Made by a program: the position numbers and the translations under genes
The notes under the pieces: generated by a model
Told to the model about the DNA's origin: nothing
Seen by the model: only the letters and a program-made list of their open reading frames with translations
Database searches by the model: none
Part shown: one piece after another, positions 1-12,500 of the stretch
Position numbering within the stretch: position 1 is the stretch's first letter
Layout: every line of letters begins with the position of its first letter
Assembly (NCBI RefSeq): GCF_014356525.2
Contig: NC_052507.1
Location: 53,254,463-53,318,462, forward strand
Source of the DNA: Nilaparvata lugens
Lineage: Eukaryota; Arthropoda; Insecta; Hemiptera; Delphacidae
Length of the DNA stretch: 64,000 nucleotides
Direction: 5' to 3'

Positions 1-416
1 TATAATCGACTATTATTATTAGATCATATAAATATTGGGATTTATCACAGCCGTATACCGGGGAAGGCGGTGGAAAGAATAAAGAAAACATTGACTTTCT
101 ATCATTTCCACTGAATCTCAACGTGAAACTCACAATAAAACTCGAAAATCGTAAAGGCATAAAATTTAATGCCTTGAAAAATGAACAAAGCATGCATCAA
201 ATCGCAAAACAACAGTACTACCTAAATAAAAAAAAATATTCATATGTTGCGGATAATTATTGACTCACCCTTGTACATATAACAAGAATCAACTATATCT
301 TTTCGTTAAGGGCTACTCTTATTTATCAGGAAATAAAAAATCTATAATTAGATTATTTTATTTCCTGATGAACAAGAATCAATATTATAATATAGTGAAT
401 GATGTATTTTTTGCAG
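1..416 (+). other. Intronic sequence upstream of the first visible ADAR exon
   Basis: AT-rich with no ORF of note. A short hairpin CAGGAAATAAAA ... TTTTATTTCCTG spans about 329-368, some 50 bp before the exon acceptor. Nothing else is recognised. Confidence 0.5.
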
Positions 417-525
417 GGCACAACAATTAAGGACAATCATGATGCGGGAGATGAGTCGATGAGTGATGACGTCACAGAGTCTGGCCACGAGAAACTCAAG
501 CGCCCGCACACACCTACAGACATAG
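417..525 (+). CDS. Adar: ADAR exon 1 of this window: acidic N-terminal region
   Basis: A pyrimidine-rich tract ending TTTTTTGCAG precedes the exon, and GTACTT follows it. Only one of three frames is open across the 109 nt, and it leaves one base (g) that completes the first codon of the 10729 exon as GAT. The 36 codons are rich in Asp, Glu, Ser and His, with no recognised domain, as expected for the poorly conserved ADAR N-terminus. An in-frame ATG at 459 is a possible start, but the acceptor site argues for at least one exon upstream. Confidence 0.72.
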
Positions 526-3500
526 GTACTTTACATACATTTTGCACGTTTATATAGTAATATTCGCCTTGAAACCTCTTTGGATTTCATAGGAGAGTGT
601 ACTTGTCACATTTACTTTTCTCCTATCTTTCTGGTGAGAGTGTACTTGTCCACATCTCGTTGCATTTGATCCAATACTAACTGTCGATTCTTGTTAATAA
701 TGATAAATCATGTCTCATAATTATACTCATAAAACTGAGTTTGAATATTGTAGATTCAATTATATTTTTACTCATGCTTGAAATTTCTGCGCGATTTCAA
801 AGCATTTATCCAACAATGCACAACCTCAAATGATTATAAATTCTACGGTAGTTTCTATTGAAAGTAATATCAAAATTCAATTCGTTATTACAAAAATAGT
901 CTCTGTAGATCACAAATTTGAAATGAGCTTTTAAAATTATTCAATCTTGATCAAATATTTAATATTGAACTAAATTCAAACTTAGATTTAGTAAGACTGA
1001 CATGTCACCAGTCATATGAGTGAAACTCAAAAACTTGCAGTGTGACAATGAATAAATAAATAAACTGTTCTATTTTAGGTCACTTACTGTATATATAGAA
1101 CAAATATCAAGAAACCTAAAATAGAGCCTTGAAACACACCTCATGCGACTGAGTGTTGTTACAAGAGGTGTGGCACAAGGTTCTATTTTAGGTTTCTTGC
1201 TATTTGAGGTGTGCAATCCTCGGCTCGAGTGGGTTTGAATATGGCACTTTATGCCATATGTATTATTGATGTTTAACAACAATAACCTCAAAGATCTTGA
1301 GGTGGATGCCAATATGAAGACAAATTAGTTTCACGATATTACAATGATTCACTCTTTGTCAGTAAATCCTAAAAAAGTACGGTATATGTATGAAATTTGG
1401 TTTCAAACATCATGCCTTTGAGCCACTTTTTTATGAAGTGATAAACATAACCTTTTTGGGCAATTTTAATCCAAATTTGGGAAAGGCACAGTTTTTTCCT
1501 TTCCCAATCATTCGTAGTTGAGAATGATAATGTATCTATCAATGTATAAGCATTGCTGATTTTATTGTTGAAAATGTGTCAGATGTTAACCTGCTTGGGT
1601 TGATTTTTGACAGGGGCTTTTCATGGAATTCCCATACTGATAGTCTGGCAAACAAACATTATTTATTTGTTTTGAGATATTTGTAAGAACCTTATACTAT
1701 GCACTTATACAGTGTGTTAATGAAACTACAGGGTAGAGTAAATGGAAGTTGGTCATGTGCTACATGATTTTGATACAGAATTTCAAGAGAAATAAATGAC
1801 GAGAACCGCATATCGATATCTCATACAGTTTCAAAGATATTCACATTTGAATATACTTTGATACAAAGCATTACAACGGAAAACAAAATAAATCAGTTCA
1901 ATACTGGACTTAAATTTATATTACCCAACTTGCTGGCCCGTCGAACTTCGGTGATTTGCCAAATAGTTTAATGCATCTCATGACAAACTTGAGCTGGATG
2001 CACACCTGAGGAGGCGCGATGCGGCATTTTATTTATATAGATAATTTTTTTTTGTGTAGTCGAGAAGTTGATATTGTGGTAATTATTCATATTGAATGAA
2101 AAAGACTAATAAATTGTCAAAAAACCACTGATTTATTGATAATTAGAAAGACCGGTTTCGGTTATTACACCATTGTCAATCTCTGATAAATCAGTTTAAA
2201 CTGATCAAAAGAAACTGATTTATCAGAGATTGACAATGGTGTAATAACCGAAACCGGTCTTTCTAATTATCAATAAATCAGTGGTTTTTTGACAATTTAT
2301 TAGTCTTTTTCATTCAATAGATAATTTTCCAACTGCAAAATAAATAATTTACTAAAAATCGATTAATTCTGAACACCGAAGACAGCACAATTATTGCGAT
2401 TATAGCGATTCATGAGCGGTTTGCCCTCGGTTAAGACTGTGCAAAGGCACAGCTATTAAACTTTCTACTGGTGATATTTTTCAAAGTTTCTCGATTTGTA
2501 TATCATCAAGCTATCAGAATGGAAAGGTTTTCTCAGAAAAACATTTTTCCGATCATTACTTTTTGAGATATATGAGCGCCTAAAGTTTAAATTTTTGGAA
2601 CAGAACATTTCAAATACGGTAAGAGATAAATCTATGAGATTTGGAAGATAAATTCTTCATGGTATTGTTGATTTAATAAAACAAAAATTTTCTGAAAATA
2701 TCAATTTTTGAGAAAGCTATTCAATTTACTAAAAATGACCAAAAATAACTTATGTACCTAAAATAACGAATTGCTTATTTTTAATTCAATCTTTAAACCT
2801 GGGCAAGGGATGTCCCATCGTGGGCCGATCAAAGCCCAGGTTGGGACATTCCCAAAAAATTGTTTTTGCAAAAAAAAAATCAAAAGACAATCAATGCAGT
2901 TGCCATGAAAGTGTAAGCAAATACAATCAATATAAAATTGAAAAATGAAGATTTTTTTTATTTTTGTGTGATATCGAACTGATATATTAATAGAATGTGC
3001 GCTATGTGAACTGCTCTGTTCGAAACCGCTCGGTTGGCTGAAGACAATCATGTGTATGCTCTCATGCCTGCTCTAGTATATCGAACCGCCCGGCAACCGA
3101 GCGACAACCGAGCGGTTGGACTGGAAACTACAACCGCCGCGGTTCGCCGGCGTTTAATAAAACCGAGCGTTGCATGTGTACGGTACCATGTGTTTCCCTA
3201 TACCTGGCAACCGCTCGGTTGGTCATCCGCGCGACAACCGAGCGTAAATCGCTGTCATTTGAACAGGCTCTATCTCACAGAACAGTAATTTTGTTTCTAT
3301 TCGGGGCGTTTAAAATAAAATACATGGGCGGTTATGGAGCTGCACACACTCTTGTCTACTATCTACAGACGGCTGTTGGATGACGCAATGATTATAACAG
3401 CTGATTTCTATTTCTGTGTGTGGCCAGCTCACAAATCTTTTCCCATAAGGATTGCATGTAAACTTTGAAGGACCGTAGGAAAGAGTCCTAAAGTCGGATT

Positions 3501-6500
3501 ATAAATTTGATAGGCCACAAACCTTGTCCTGAACTGAACATAACGATCACAACTAAAAAAAATAATCAAATTCGGTACACACATAAAAAAGTTATTAAAT
3601 GTCAAAATTTGAGGCTCGATTTTCATTTACATAGATAAAACCAATGTACCTAGAATACAAGGTAGTGTCCACGAAAAGATGCGCAGTAACAAATCCAAAC
3701 CAGCTGATCGGTGTGACGTCAGTGGTGCACTAAAAGTCTATTCTTCCTATCTTTTCAATGTTAAATTGGCAACTTTTTCTCAAAAAGTACATAACTTTCA
3801 AGTCCTATCGACATTCCCTACGATTTATACAATATTTATCTACAATTTTTTTTAGAAATTCAATACTTTTGGACGGCTGGATCTTTCAGAATGATCGATT
3901 TTGTAAGAGCATGCACATTGAATACCTGTTGCTCTCTTATTGAAAATTAACATGCTTTCCCTGGCTCTTTTATAATTCAATTACTCAATGCTAATGAATT
4001 TGATAAATCGATCATTAAATAAGTAATTGAAAACATGAAAACATTAGTTAGAGTATAATATTATTTCTCTCAAAATCCTTGATATCTTGTCTGTTTACCT
4101 ACTGCATATTACATAGAATCAGTAGAACATCTTTAATCCTTTAGGAATGCACTCTTAATTACGGAAAAAATGATATACACATATTCACATACTTTAACCA
4201 GGTGATGGTTGTGTGTTACGGTCATATACTATATTTATATTTATTTTTCTCGAGCAACTTTGTAAGTAATTTTATAAAAAAGTACATAACTTTTAAGTCC
4301 CATCGACATCTCCTACGATTTATACAATATTTATCTTCAATTTTTTTAGAATTCATCACTTTTGAACTCCTAGATCTTCCAGAATGCTCGATAATGTAAA
4401 GGCATACCGGTTTGGAGATAGAGAACTCTCATTTTATACTACGAGAAGGGATAATCTTAGTAGAAGGAATGAATATTTAATTTGGCAAAATTTGAAAAGA
4501 TGAATGGCGTCAAAAGTTTTCTACTGGAGTTATTTATTCAAAGTTTTAATATCCCAACAATTATAAAGTTGAAAAAAATGTACTGAATGTAGCCTATTTC
4601 TCCTAGTAATACTTTGAATGATAATATTGGCCTATATTTTTTCAATCACTTTTTTCATCATAATAATTAGGCTTGGCTTGAATACTTTATTAGTTATCTC
4701 GAGCTTTCTTGTTATTTATTAGGTTGTACACATTCGAGCTGTTTCCTTTGTTAATTGTGATATTCTTCTGCAATCTCAACCAATATCTGTCCTTTCAAAA
4801 TTGATTCTAATACCAATCTCAATGCAGAAGTCATATAAAGGAAAAGCTAATATTAATTTGATAAAAGTGAAGATGATAAGCGCACCACTTTCCTTCCTTA
4901 TGATATTAATGCGATATTTGATGATTTTGTTTGTTATAAACAATCAATTGGATTAATCAACAATTAAATTTTAAATGAATTTTTGATAAAGAACTCTGGA
5001 TTCAAAATTATTTCTACTCAGTGACCAAGGCACAATCTAGAAACATACTTTTTATCACATATACATCACTCACACTCTATGTGGTAGAAAGCCCCAATAT
5101 GGAACAAAAGAGAGTGTATGGGGTGATAATATAACACTCACATCATAAATGCTGATAAACATAATGCATACAAATAATAAATATGAAAAATATGTGTTTC
5201 ACAATACGAGAGCAAGTATTCAATACAATTCTCAATTTATTATTGAGAATTCCCAACGCCGTATGCATGCTTTAATATATATTCGCCCTTATATTTTGTT
5301 GTAGTTTCCGATTAGAGAGATTCAACCAGAAAACTATTTCCTGTTCAAATATGTGAAAGCCATAATTTTCCTGAACAAAGAGATCCTCCTAAGGGATTAG
5401 GCAAGATATTCTATTGATTCTACATATAATATACAGTACACAGACAAAATGAAGGATTGTGAGAGAAATAATATCATAGTATAATCAATGTTTTCACATT
5501 TTTAATTCCTTATCCAATGATCGATTTATCTAATTTATTAGTATTGAGTGATTGAATTACAAAATAGCCAGGGAAAGCATGTTAATTTTTGATAAGAGAG
5601 CAACAGGTATTCGATGTGCAGGCTCTTACAAAATCGATCATTCTGAAAGATCCAGCCGTCCAAAAGTATTGAATTTTTAGAAAAATTGAAGATAAATATT
5701 GTATGAATCGTAGGAGATGTCGATGGGACTTGAAAGTTTTCTACTTTTTGAGAAAAGGACTTACAAAGTTGCTCAATTTAACATTGAAAAGGTAGGAAGA
5801 GCACCTTCTAGAGCACCACTGACGTCACACCGATCATCTGACTCTGATCATTAAAAGATCGAGATGCGCGTGGCCAGTACCAATACCTACTATTACTTGT
5901 AATAGTAGTACCTTCAATAGTAATAAAAATAGTTGCCAGTATACTATCTATTCTAGGTACCTTGGAGAAAACTATACAAAATTATAATAAATTAGTTCAT
6001 TGAAAATCAAAAGATAACCAAAACTATAAACTTTCACTTTTTTAAGTGTTGGTAAGCACTAATAGTAACATTCACTCACATATTTAACGCTCTGAACAAA
6101 AAAATGTGATCTGTCATATTTTTTATACTGTTGTATATTATTTTTGTATGATTCGCTAGTATCTTCAAATGTGAAAATCTCTGAAATGGTTTGATATATC
6201 GATGTGCGGTGTACGACATTCATTTTCTCTTAGAATTCTGTGTCGAAATAATGTAGTGTGTCGAATAATGTAACGAAACATGACCGCTTTCTTATTTAAA
6301 AAAATGAAGTTGGATTGAATATGGCGGACAAAAATTTTGAAGCAACAGAAAAGTAGTATCTTTAATTTTTTAATAGGATCTCCAATGGAACCTACTGTCA
6401 AATTATCTTTGTGAAAGAAATATTAAGCTTTTTCTATAATTTTGACCAACTCTGTATATTGTCATATTGCATAATATGGAATAGAGTTATGAGGTAGGCT

Positions 6501-9500
6501 AATAAGTCCTTGCAGAACATTGCTAAAATTTTCACTTTGAAAGAGCCATTATATATATATTAATATACCTGATACATATAATACAAGTTTTGCTTTTAAT
6601 CATCCTAGTCGAGTCGCGATGCTTTCAAAAATCTTGGTATTCTTACTCCACTCTGTATTCTAATTTTTGAAGTAATTTATTTAAATAATATTGGCAGTTT
6701 GACTACTAATGCACAGGCACATTCATACAATACCAGACATAGAAATCATCAATGTATTATGAATACATACAATGTATTCCAGGAAGTATATTGGAAATTA
6801 CCTTACTATTACGCATCACAGATTTACACTATTTGAGAAGAAGTCCAGTTATATAGGGACACATTTTATAAATAAGTTACCAAATTATTTATTTATTCCA
6901 TGAAAACATAGCAAGGCTCACAGACAAACTCCAGTACGAGCCTTAATGACATATTCGATAATATAACATTACAATAATTAACATACAAAAAAGAAAATAA
7001 TATCACACTTCAAATATTCACGATTCAGTATAACTGATAAGATTAGAAGAGAACGATATCTATACATTAGAAGTACTAATTGCGTGCGGTAATTAAATTG
7101 AAACATAATAATTAATTGATTACAAATCCGTGAGCTTAGATATGGTAATAGAGTATAGGAGCACCTTTAATATAGAAATTTTAATGAAATTAATCGATTA
7201 TAACCCAAACAAAGAAAATTAATTACTGAATGTGCCAAATGTATAGAATCCAAAAGTGTGACACACAAAAGGAAATGTAGGAATCTAGGAAAATTTCTAG
7301 AATGTTTAGTAGCCCTAGCCCTACCTGGTTAATTAAATTATTTAATTAAAACAAAATAAAAATGTCGATTATTCAATTAGTTTATTAAAACCGTACACAA
7401 AGCAATTTATCGTTGGGAGTTTTACTCCTTGGTAAAGGGCCGTCATGAGGAGTTGATTGGAAACAGCAAATAAATTGAACTGAACCATATGAGATACTTC
7501 AAAACAAGTAACCGTAACATAATTATACAGGTAGCAGTTCTTCGTTAGAAAGTCTACGATTGAATTTTTGTAAGTAGAAAACGTTTCGCTTGATGGGTTT
7601 GTAGGAATCGCCACGTAACCGTATTTCTGGCGAAATTTTAAAGCCGTTCCAGGACAAAATTTCTTAGCTTGTGGATTAAATTTTAAAATTTTCGGTTCAT
7701 TCGTTCTTGTAGAATCTGAGAAATCGCAGAAAGTACCCAAAATGAATTTTTTAAGGATTTAAACCCTAGTTTCCTGAAAATTAAGGCTGTGCAAAGGCTA
7801 AAAAAAACTTTCTACTGGTGATACTTTTGCAAGCTTTTCGATCTGTATACCTTCAAGCTAGGCTATCAAAATGAAAAAGTTTTCTCAGGAATTTTTTTTT
7901 CTGATCATTACTTTTTGAGATATAAGCGCATAAAGTTCCTATTTTTGGGACAGATCATTAATCGGTAAAAATCCATGAAATTTTGAGGATAAATCATTCT
8001 CAATGGTATTCAATTCTCCATGATTGAGTAAAACAAAAATTTTCTGAAAATATAAATTCTTAAGAAAGTTTTTCAATTTACTAAAGATGACGTTTAGTTG
8101 AGGTACGTTGCAAACCCTTGGCATCCTAATATTCACGTGTACTATACTAGAGAAGTAAGGATGCAAGAAACAAACGCGGTCATGATAAACTACTATCATC
8201 AATGTGAAGACACACAGAAGAAAAAAGTGAGATAGAGCAATATCAGCATACAAATAAGGTTTATTTTTATAAGCAGTTTTTGACAGTAGGCCTATCTTAT
8301 CAACTCTACTCTCTTTGTCTCTGTTGTGGTCATTAGGCCATTTAAAGGCTCAAGATTATGACGAAATAGCGCTGTAGTATGCTGTAGAGTGGCTCTACGA
8401 TGTAGGTAGTGAAAGTTGTGATAGTTAACAAAGAGGAGAGAACCAAGACACAACCAGTTTGCTTCTTGCTTTGTGTGGCTAGTTTCAGTTTAAGACGTTT
8501 GACATTCTTTGTAACTCGATTTCACGTTTTAATATGAAATATCGTTTTATATTACTGTAATATAATAGTAATAAAAATACTTTTCAATAATCGACAATTA
8601 TTGTGACCGTGTGTTCTAGTCATGGCGACTTGTCTTATTTGTAGAATTAAATGGTCGACAAACCAGTCGGGGAAATGCAGTGATTGTTTAACTTATCTTC
8701 AGTTATCTCCTTTGTTTTCTTCCATTAAACACTACAGGTTTCATTTCTTAAGAAAGCATACGTCCAGTTATGCATATTCCATCGGAAAATCAAAGACAAT
8801 TTTCCCGAAAGAAACTACCAAGTCTTTGGTTTATTCTAAAAACCATTCATATACTTCTATGAATTACAAAAATTCAAAACAATACAATCATTTTGAAAAT
8901 AAGATAACTAAACAAACTTACAGACAATACAATCATTCTAAAACCAATACAACAAAACAATCTTACAGATGCAGACAAACCTGTTATTCTAAAGACAATT
9001 CATTTCGTTCATCTTCACTAGAACAAGACTCTGACAGTTTATTGTGCAGTGATCAAAATGAAAAAAATCCATTTTTGCAAGCTATTTGTAAATCTGCAAA
9101 AAATGAACGCCAAGTAAAACTAAGTGCTTCAATACTGTCAAATAGTGAAGTTATATTTGAAGAAGAATTTAGTAGATTAGGTCTAAATTATTCCTCTTCA
9201 GAAACTTCAATAGAAAAGAGTTGTGGTAAGTTGAGAAAGGAATATAATTCTAGAAATAATATTCAAAGTAAATTTGTAGATTTTGTCATCGCTATTCGCC
9301 CACTATGCAGCGTTTAATTCAATTCATTTTATATTATTTGTCACAGGCTATACAACAGTAAGCATTGACAATAGTCATGTGCATTAAAAACCTAAGAATT
9401 GTAACATTTATATAAAAAATGGTACTTAATAACATTTTAATATAGTCAAGATATAATTTAAAAACTAATAAATATGTCAGCTTAATCCTATATAAAAACA

Positions 9501-12500
9501 GTAATCAATAAAATCTGGAAAAATAAACATGATACTCGGCAGTCAACACAAGAGAGGCTTTATTCATTCCTTTTGTCTAATATCAAAATATTATTTTTCT
9601 TACAATCAGGTTTTATCCTCCAATAGCTCATTGATAGTTGTCATTTAATCATATAAAATTTTGTGTAGCTTGTGTTGAATTTAATAAAATTATTGATTGA
9701 TTTAATCAGTTAATTAGGGATTGCCAACTATAAGGACACTGAGCTATCAACCAGATTCGAACCTTACCCTGAATGAGTGATTGAGCCTCTTTCAAGTGGG
9801 TTGGCATGGATTGAATACCATGTTTTTCACCATTCTAGTAACATAATTACAAATTACAAACCGCCACATAACCTTACGCTGTTTTACAAGTCAATTGAGG
9901 GTCTCAAGATCCCTGGGTCGATTCATCCTTTCCAGCATCAAGACGCTAATATGCATAGCAATAATATTTGTCCACCAGCTCATTTTTTAGCTAGAAACTT
10001 GAGTCAAACTGCTGGCCGCACTACTCATGATATATAAAGTATTAAACCTCTTGGTACAGTTATATATGTATATATTGTTTTCACTTGGTTTCATTATTTG
10101 ATCAATATATCATATTGGTACGTATCAACAATTTGACACTCGTAACAAATCATTGGATTCTGATACGTATTTATGCATCGGCATGTATCATTCAACACCA
10201 CTCAGCCGTAATTTGCTTATAAATACTGTATTAGGAATACAGTAATTAGGCATGCGCAGTTGGCTTCCTTCTACCTCCGCCCGCTCCAACACCGAAGAAC
10301 TAGAGATCATCTAATCAGCCCACTACTGTATCATAATATTCAAATGATATTCATAATGCATATTTCGAATAATACTTAATCTACCCTTTTACCTTGGAAT
10401 AATACCAGCATATTGCCATTTAAAAGCAAAAACCCAACCCCCATAACCTATCCTTTTCCCTTGGAAACATAAATCAAACGTCACCATTCAGGTTAGGTTG
10501 TGCCTTTAGATTCGTCGAACTAAACGGGTCAACTTCCCACTTTCTCAAGAAATGAGAAAGAAAGACCGTTTCTCAAGAAATGGACAAAATGGACAATATA
10601 TGAACTAATATGGAGAGAAACTGAGACTCAGACCCTCCCCCTGTTTTGACCATGACATTTGATTCACTATTGATAAATTTGGGTTTTTAGAAATGATTGT
10701 GTTTCTAGGTAGTGATTGTCTGTTTCAGATGGGCCGCTGAGGAAAAAGAAGAAGAAGAAGGCGACAGGCAACGCGTATCCGACTCTGCAGAAGAACGCGG
10801 TCTGCCTGCTCAACGAAATGAAGCTGGGTCTCAACTATAAGCTGGTTGAGGCCGTTGGCCCTGTGCATTGCCCTGTCTTCACCATGGCTGTCGAGGTACC
10901 GCTATATTAAATGCATCTATAGAAAAGTTATTTTAAAATCTCATTTACCAACACTACTATTCAGCGGTCTTAAGCTTACACTATTGTTCTTTGTTGTTCG
11001 GTTAGAACAATAATTATCCAAGGTTGGTGAAAATTATAGAAGCAGCTTAATATTTATTTTATAAGGATAATTTAATAGTAGGTTTCATTGAAAAAAAAAA
11101 CTACTTTTCTGTCGCTTCAAAATTTTGGTCCTTCATTTTGGAACTGCCATTTTGAATCCAACTTTATTTTTTTAATGGGAATATGATTTTGATACAGAAT
11201 TTTACGAGAAAAAGAAATGGCAAAAACCGCACGTCAATATCTCAAATCGTTTCAAATTTATTTACATTTAAAGATACCAATAAATCATACAAAAATGAAT
11301 TAAGTAAGTACATAGAAAATCTTAAACATCAAATTTTACTTATTTTAGTGTTTGTAAACACTTACGGTAACATCTACTCACATATTCAACACTTTGAACA
11401 GAAAATTTTAATTTGTCAGATTTTTAATCTTATTCATTAAGTAGGTACTCATTTATTCAATTTTTGTGTGATCTATTAGTATATTTGAATATGAATAACT
11501 TTGAAATTGTTTGAGATATCGATTTGCGGTTTTCGCCATTTATTTTCTCGTGAAATTCTGTTTCGAAATCATGTATCAAATGACCACCTTCCCATTTAAA
11601 AAACTGAAGTTGGATTCAAAATGGCGGACCAAAATTTTGAAGTGGTAGAAGAGTAGTTTTTCTAATTCGAATAGGATCCACAATGAAACCTAATGTCAAA
11701 CTATTCTTGTAAATGGAATATCAAGCTCTTCCCATAACTTTCACCAACTCTCTATATTAGAATACTCAATCCTGATTGATCGTTGAATCTGAGTTTTTAT
11801 GCATCATGAGATTCACTTCAAAGTGTTAGAATTTCTTATAAAAATAAGATCAATGCTTCCATTTAATTTTGATAGTTTGGAGTGAATTTCACTTTAGAAA
11901 CTGTACTGAAAAAGTTATTGAAAAGATAAATGATATGACATTGACTGGAAACTTTGATGTGTTATAATTTGGTAATGAATTTTTATTCAATTTTAATTTG
12001 GGATTCCAAGATAAATTATTTGACGTGAAATATAATGACATAGAATAAATATTTTGACTATTTGAGGCAAAATTTATAATTACAGAAGAAGTTTTGAACA
12101 ATTCCCTGTTATTTCTTTCCTGAATATTGTATTTGTTTTTTATATATTTCAGTTTGACTCAAATCAAGATAAAAGATTTGACGTAAAATTTAACAAGGAC
12201 ATATAAATACATATAAGTTTTGAACAATACCCTGTTTTGTGAATAATGTTTTCATTAAAAAATGAACCATAATATTAATATCTAGTGTATTTGTACAGGT
12301 GAACGGTCAGGTGTTCAAAGGCAAGGGCGGCAACAAGAAGCTTGCCAAGCAGGCGGCTGCGGAGGCGGCTCTGAACTCGTTTATCCAGTTCCCGGACGAC
12401 ATGACCGCCCCCACCGGCCACCGCCCCCTGCCGCCCCATCTCCCCGCCTCCACAGACTTTGCCTCAGACATCACCGACACAGACATCAACATTTACAATG

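Larger units (their letters stand above)
526..10728 (+). other. ADAR intron 1 (10.2 kb), contents overview
   Basis: GT-AG intron. Besides the elements listed separately, 526-1100 holds only a direct repeat GAGAGTGTACTTGTC (about 593 and 637). 1207-1760, 6465-6700, 6960-7785 and 9540-10728 show nothing I can name. 1766-1865 is a fragment of the fold-back family of 11023-11748. 2790-2850 holds a short palindromic GC-rich piece (CCTGGGC ... GCCCAGG). Confidence 0.6.

Noticed and set aside
9777..10037. 86-codon ORF in intron 1
   Set aside because: No domain, no splice or codon support; its length is near what chance gives here.
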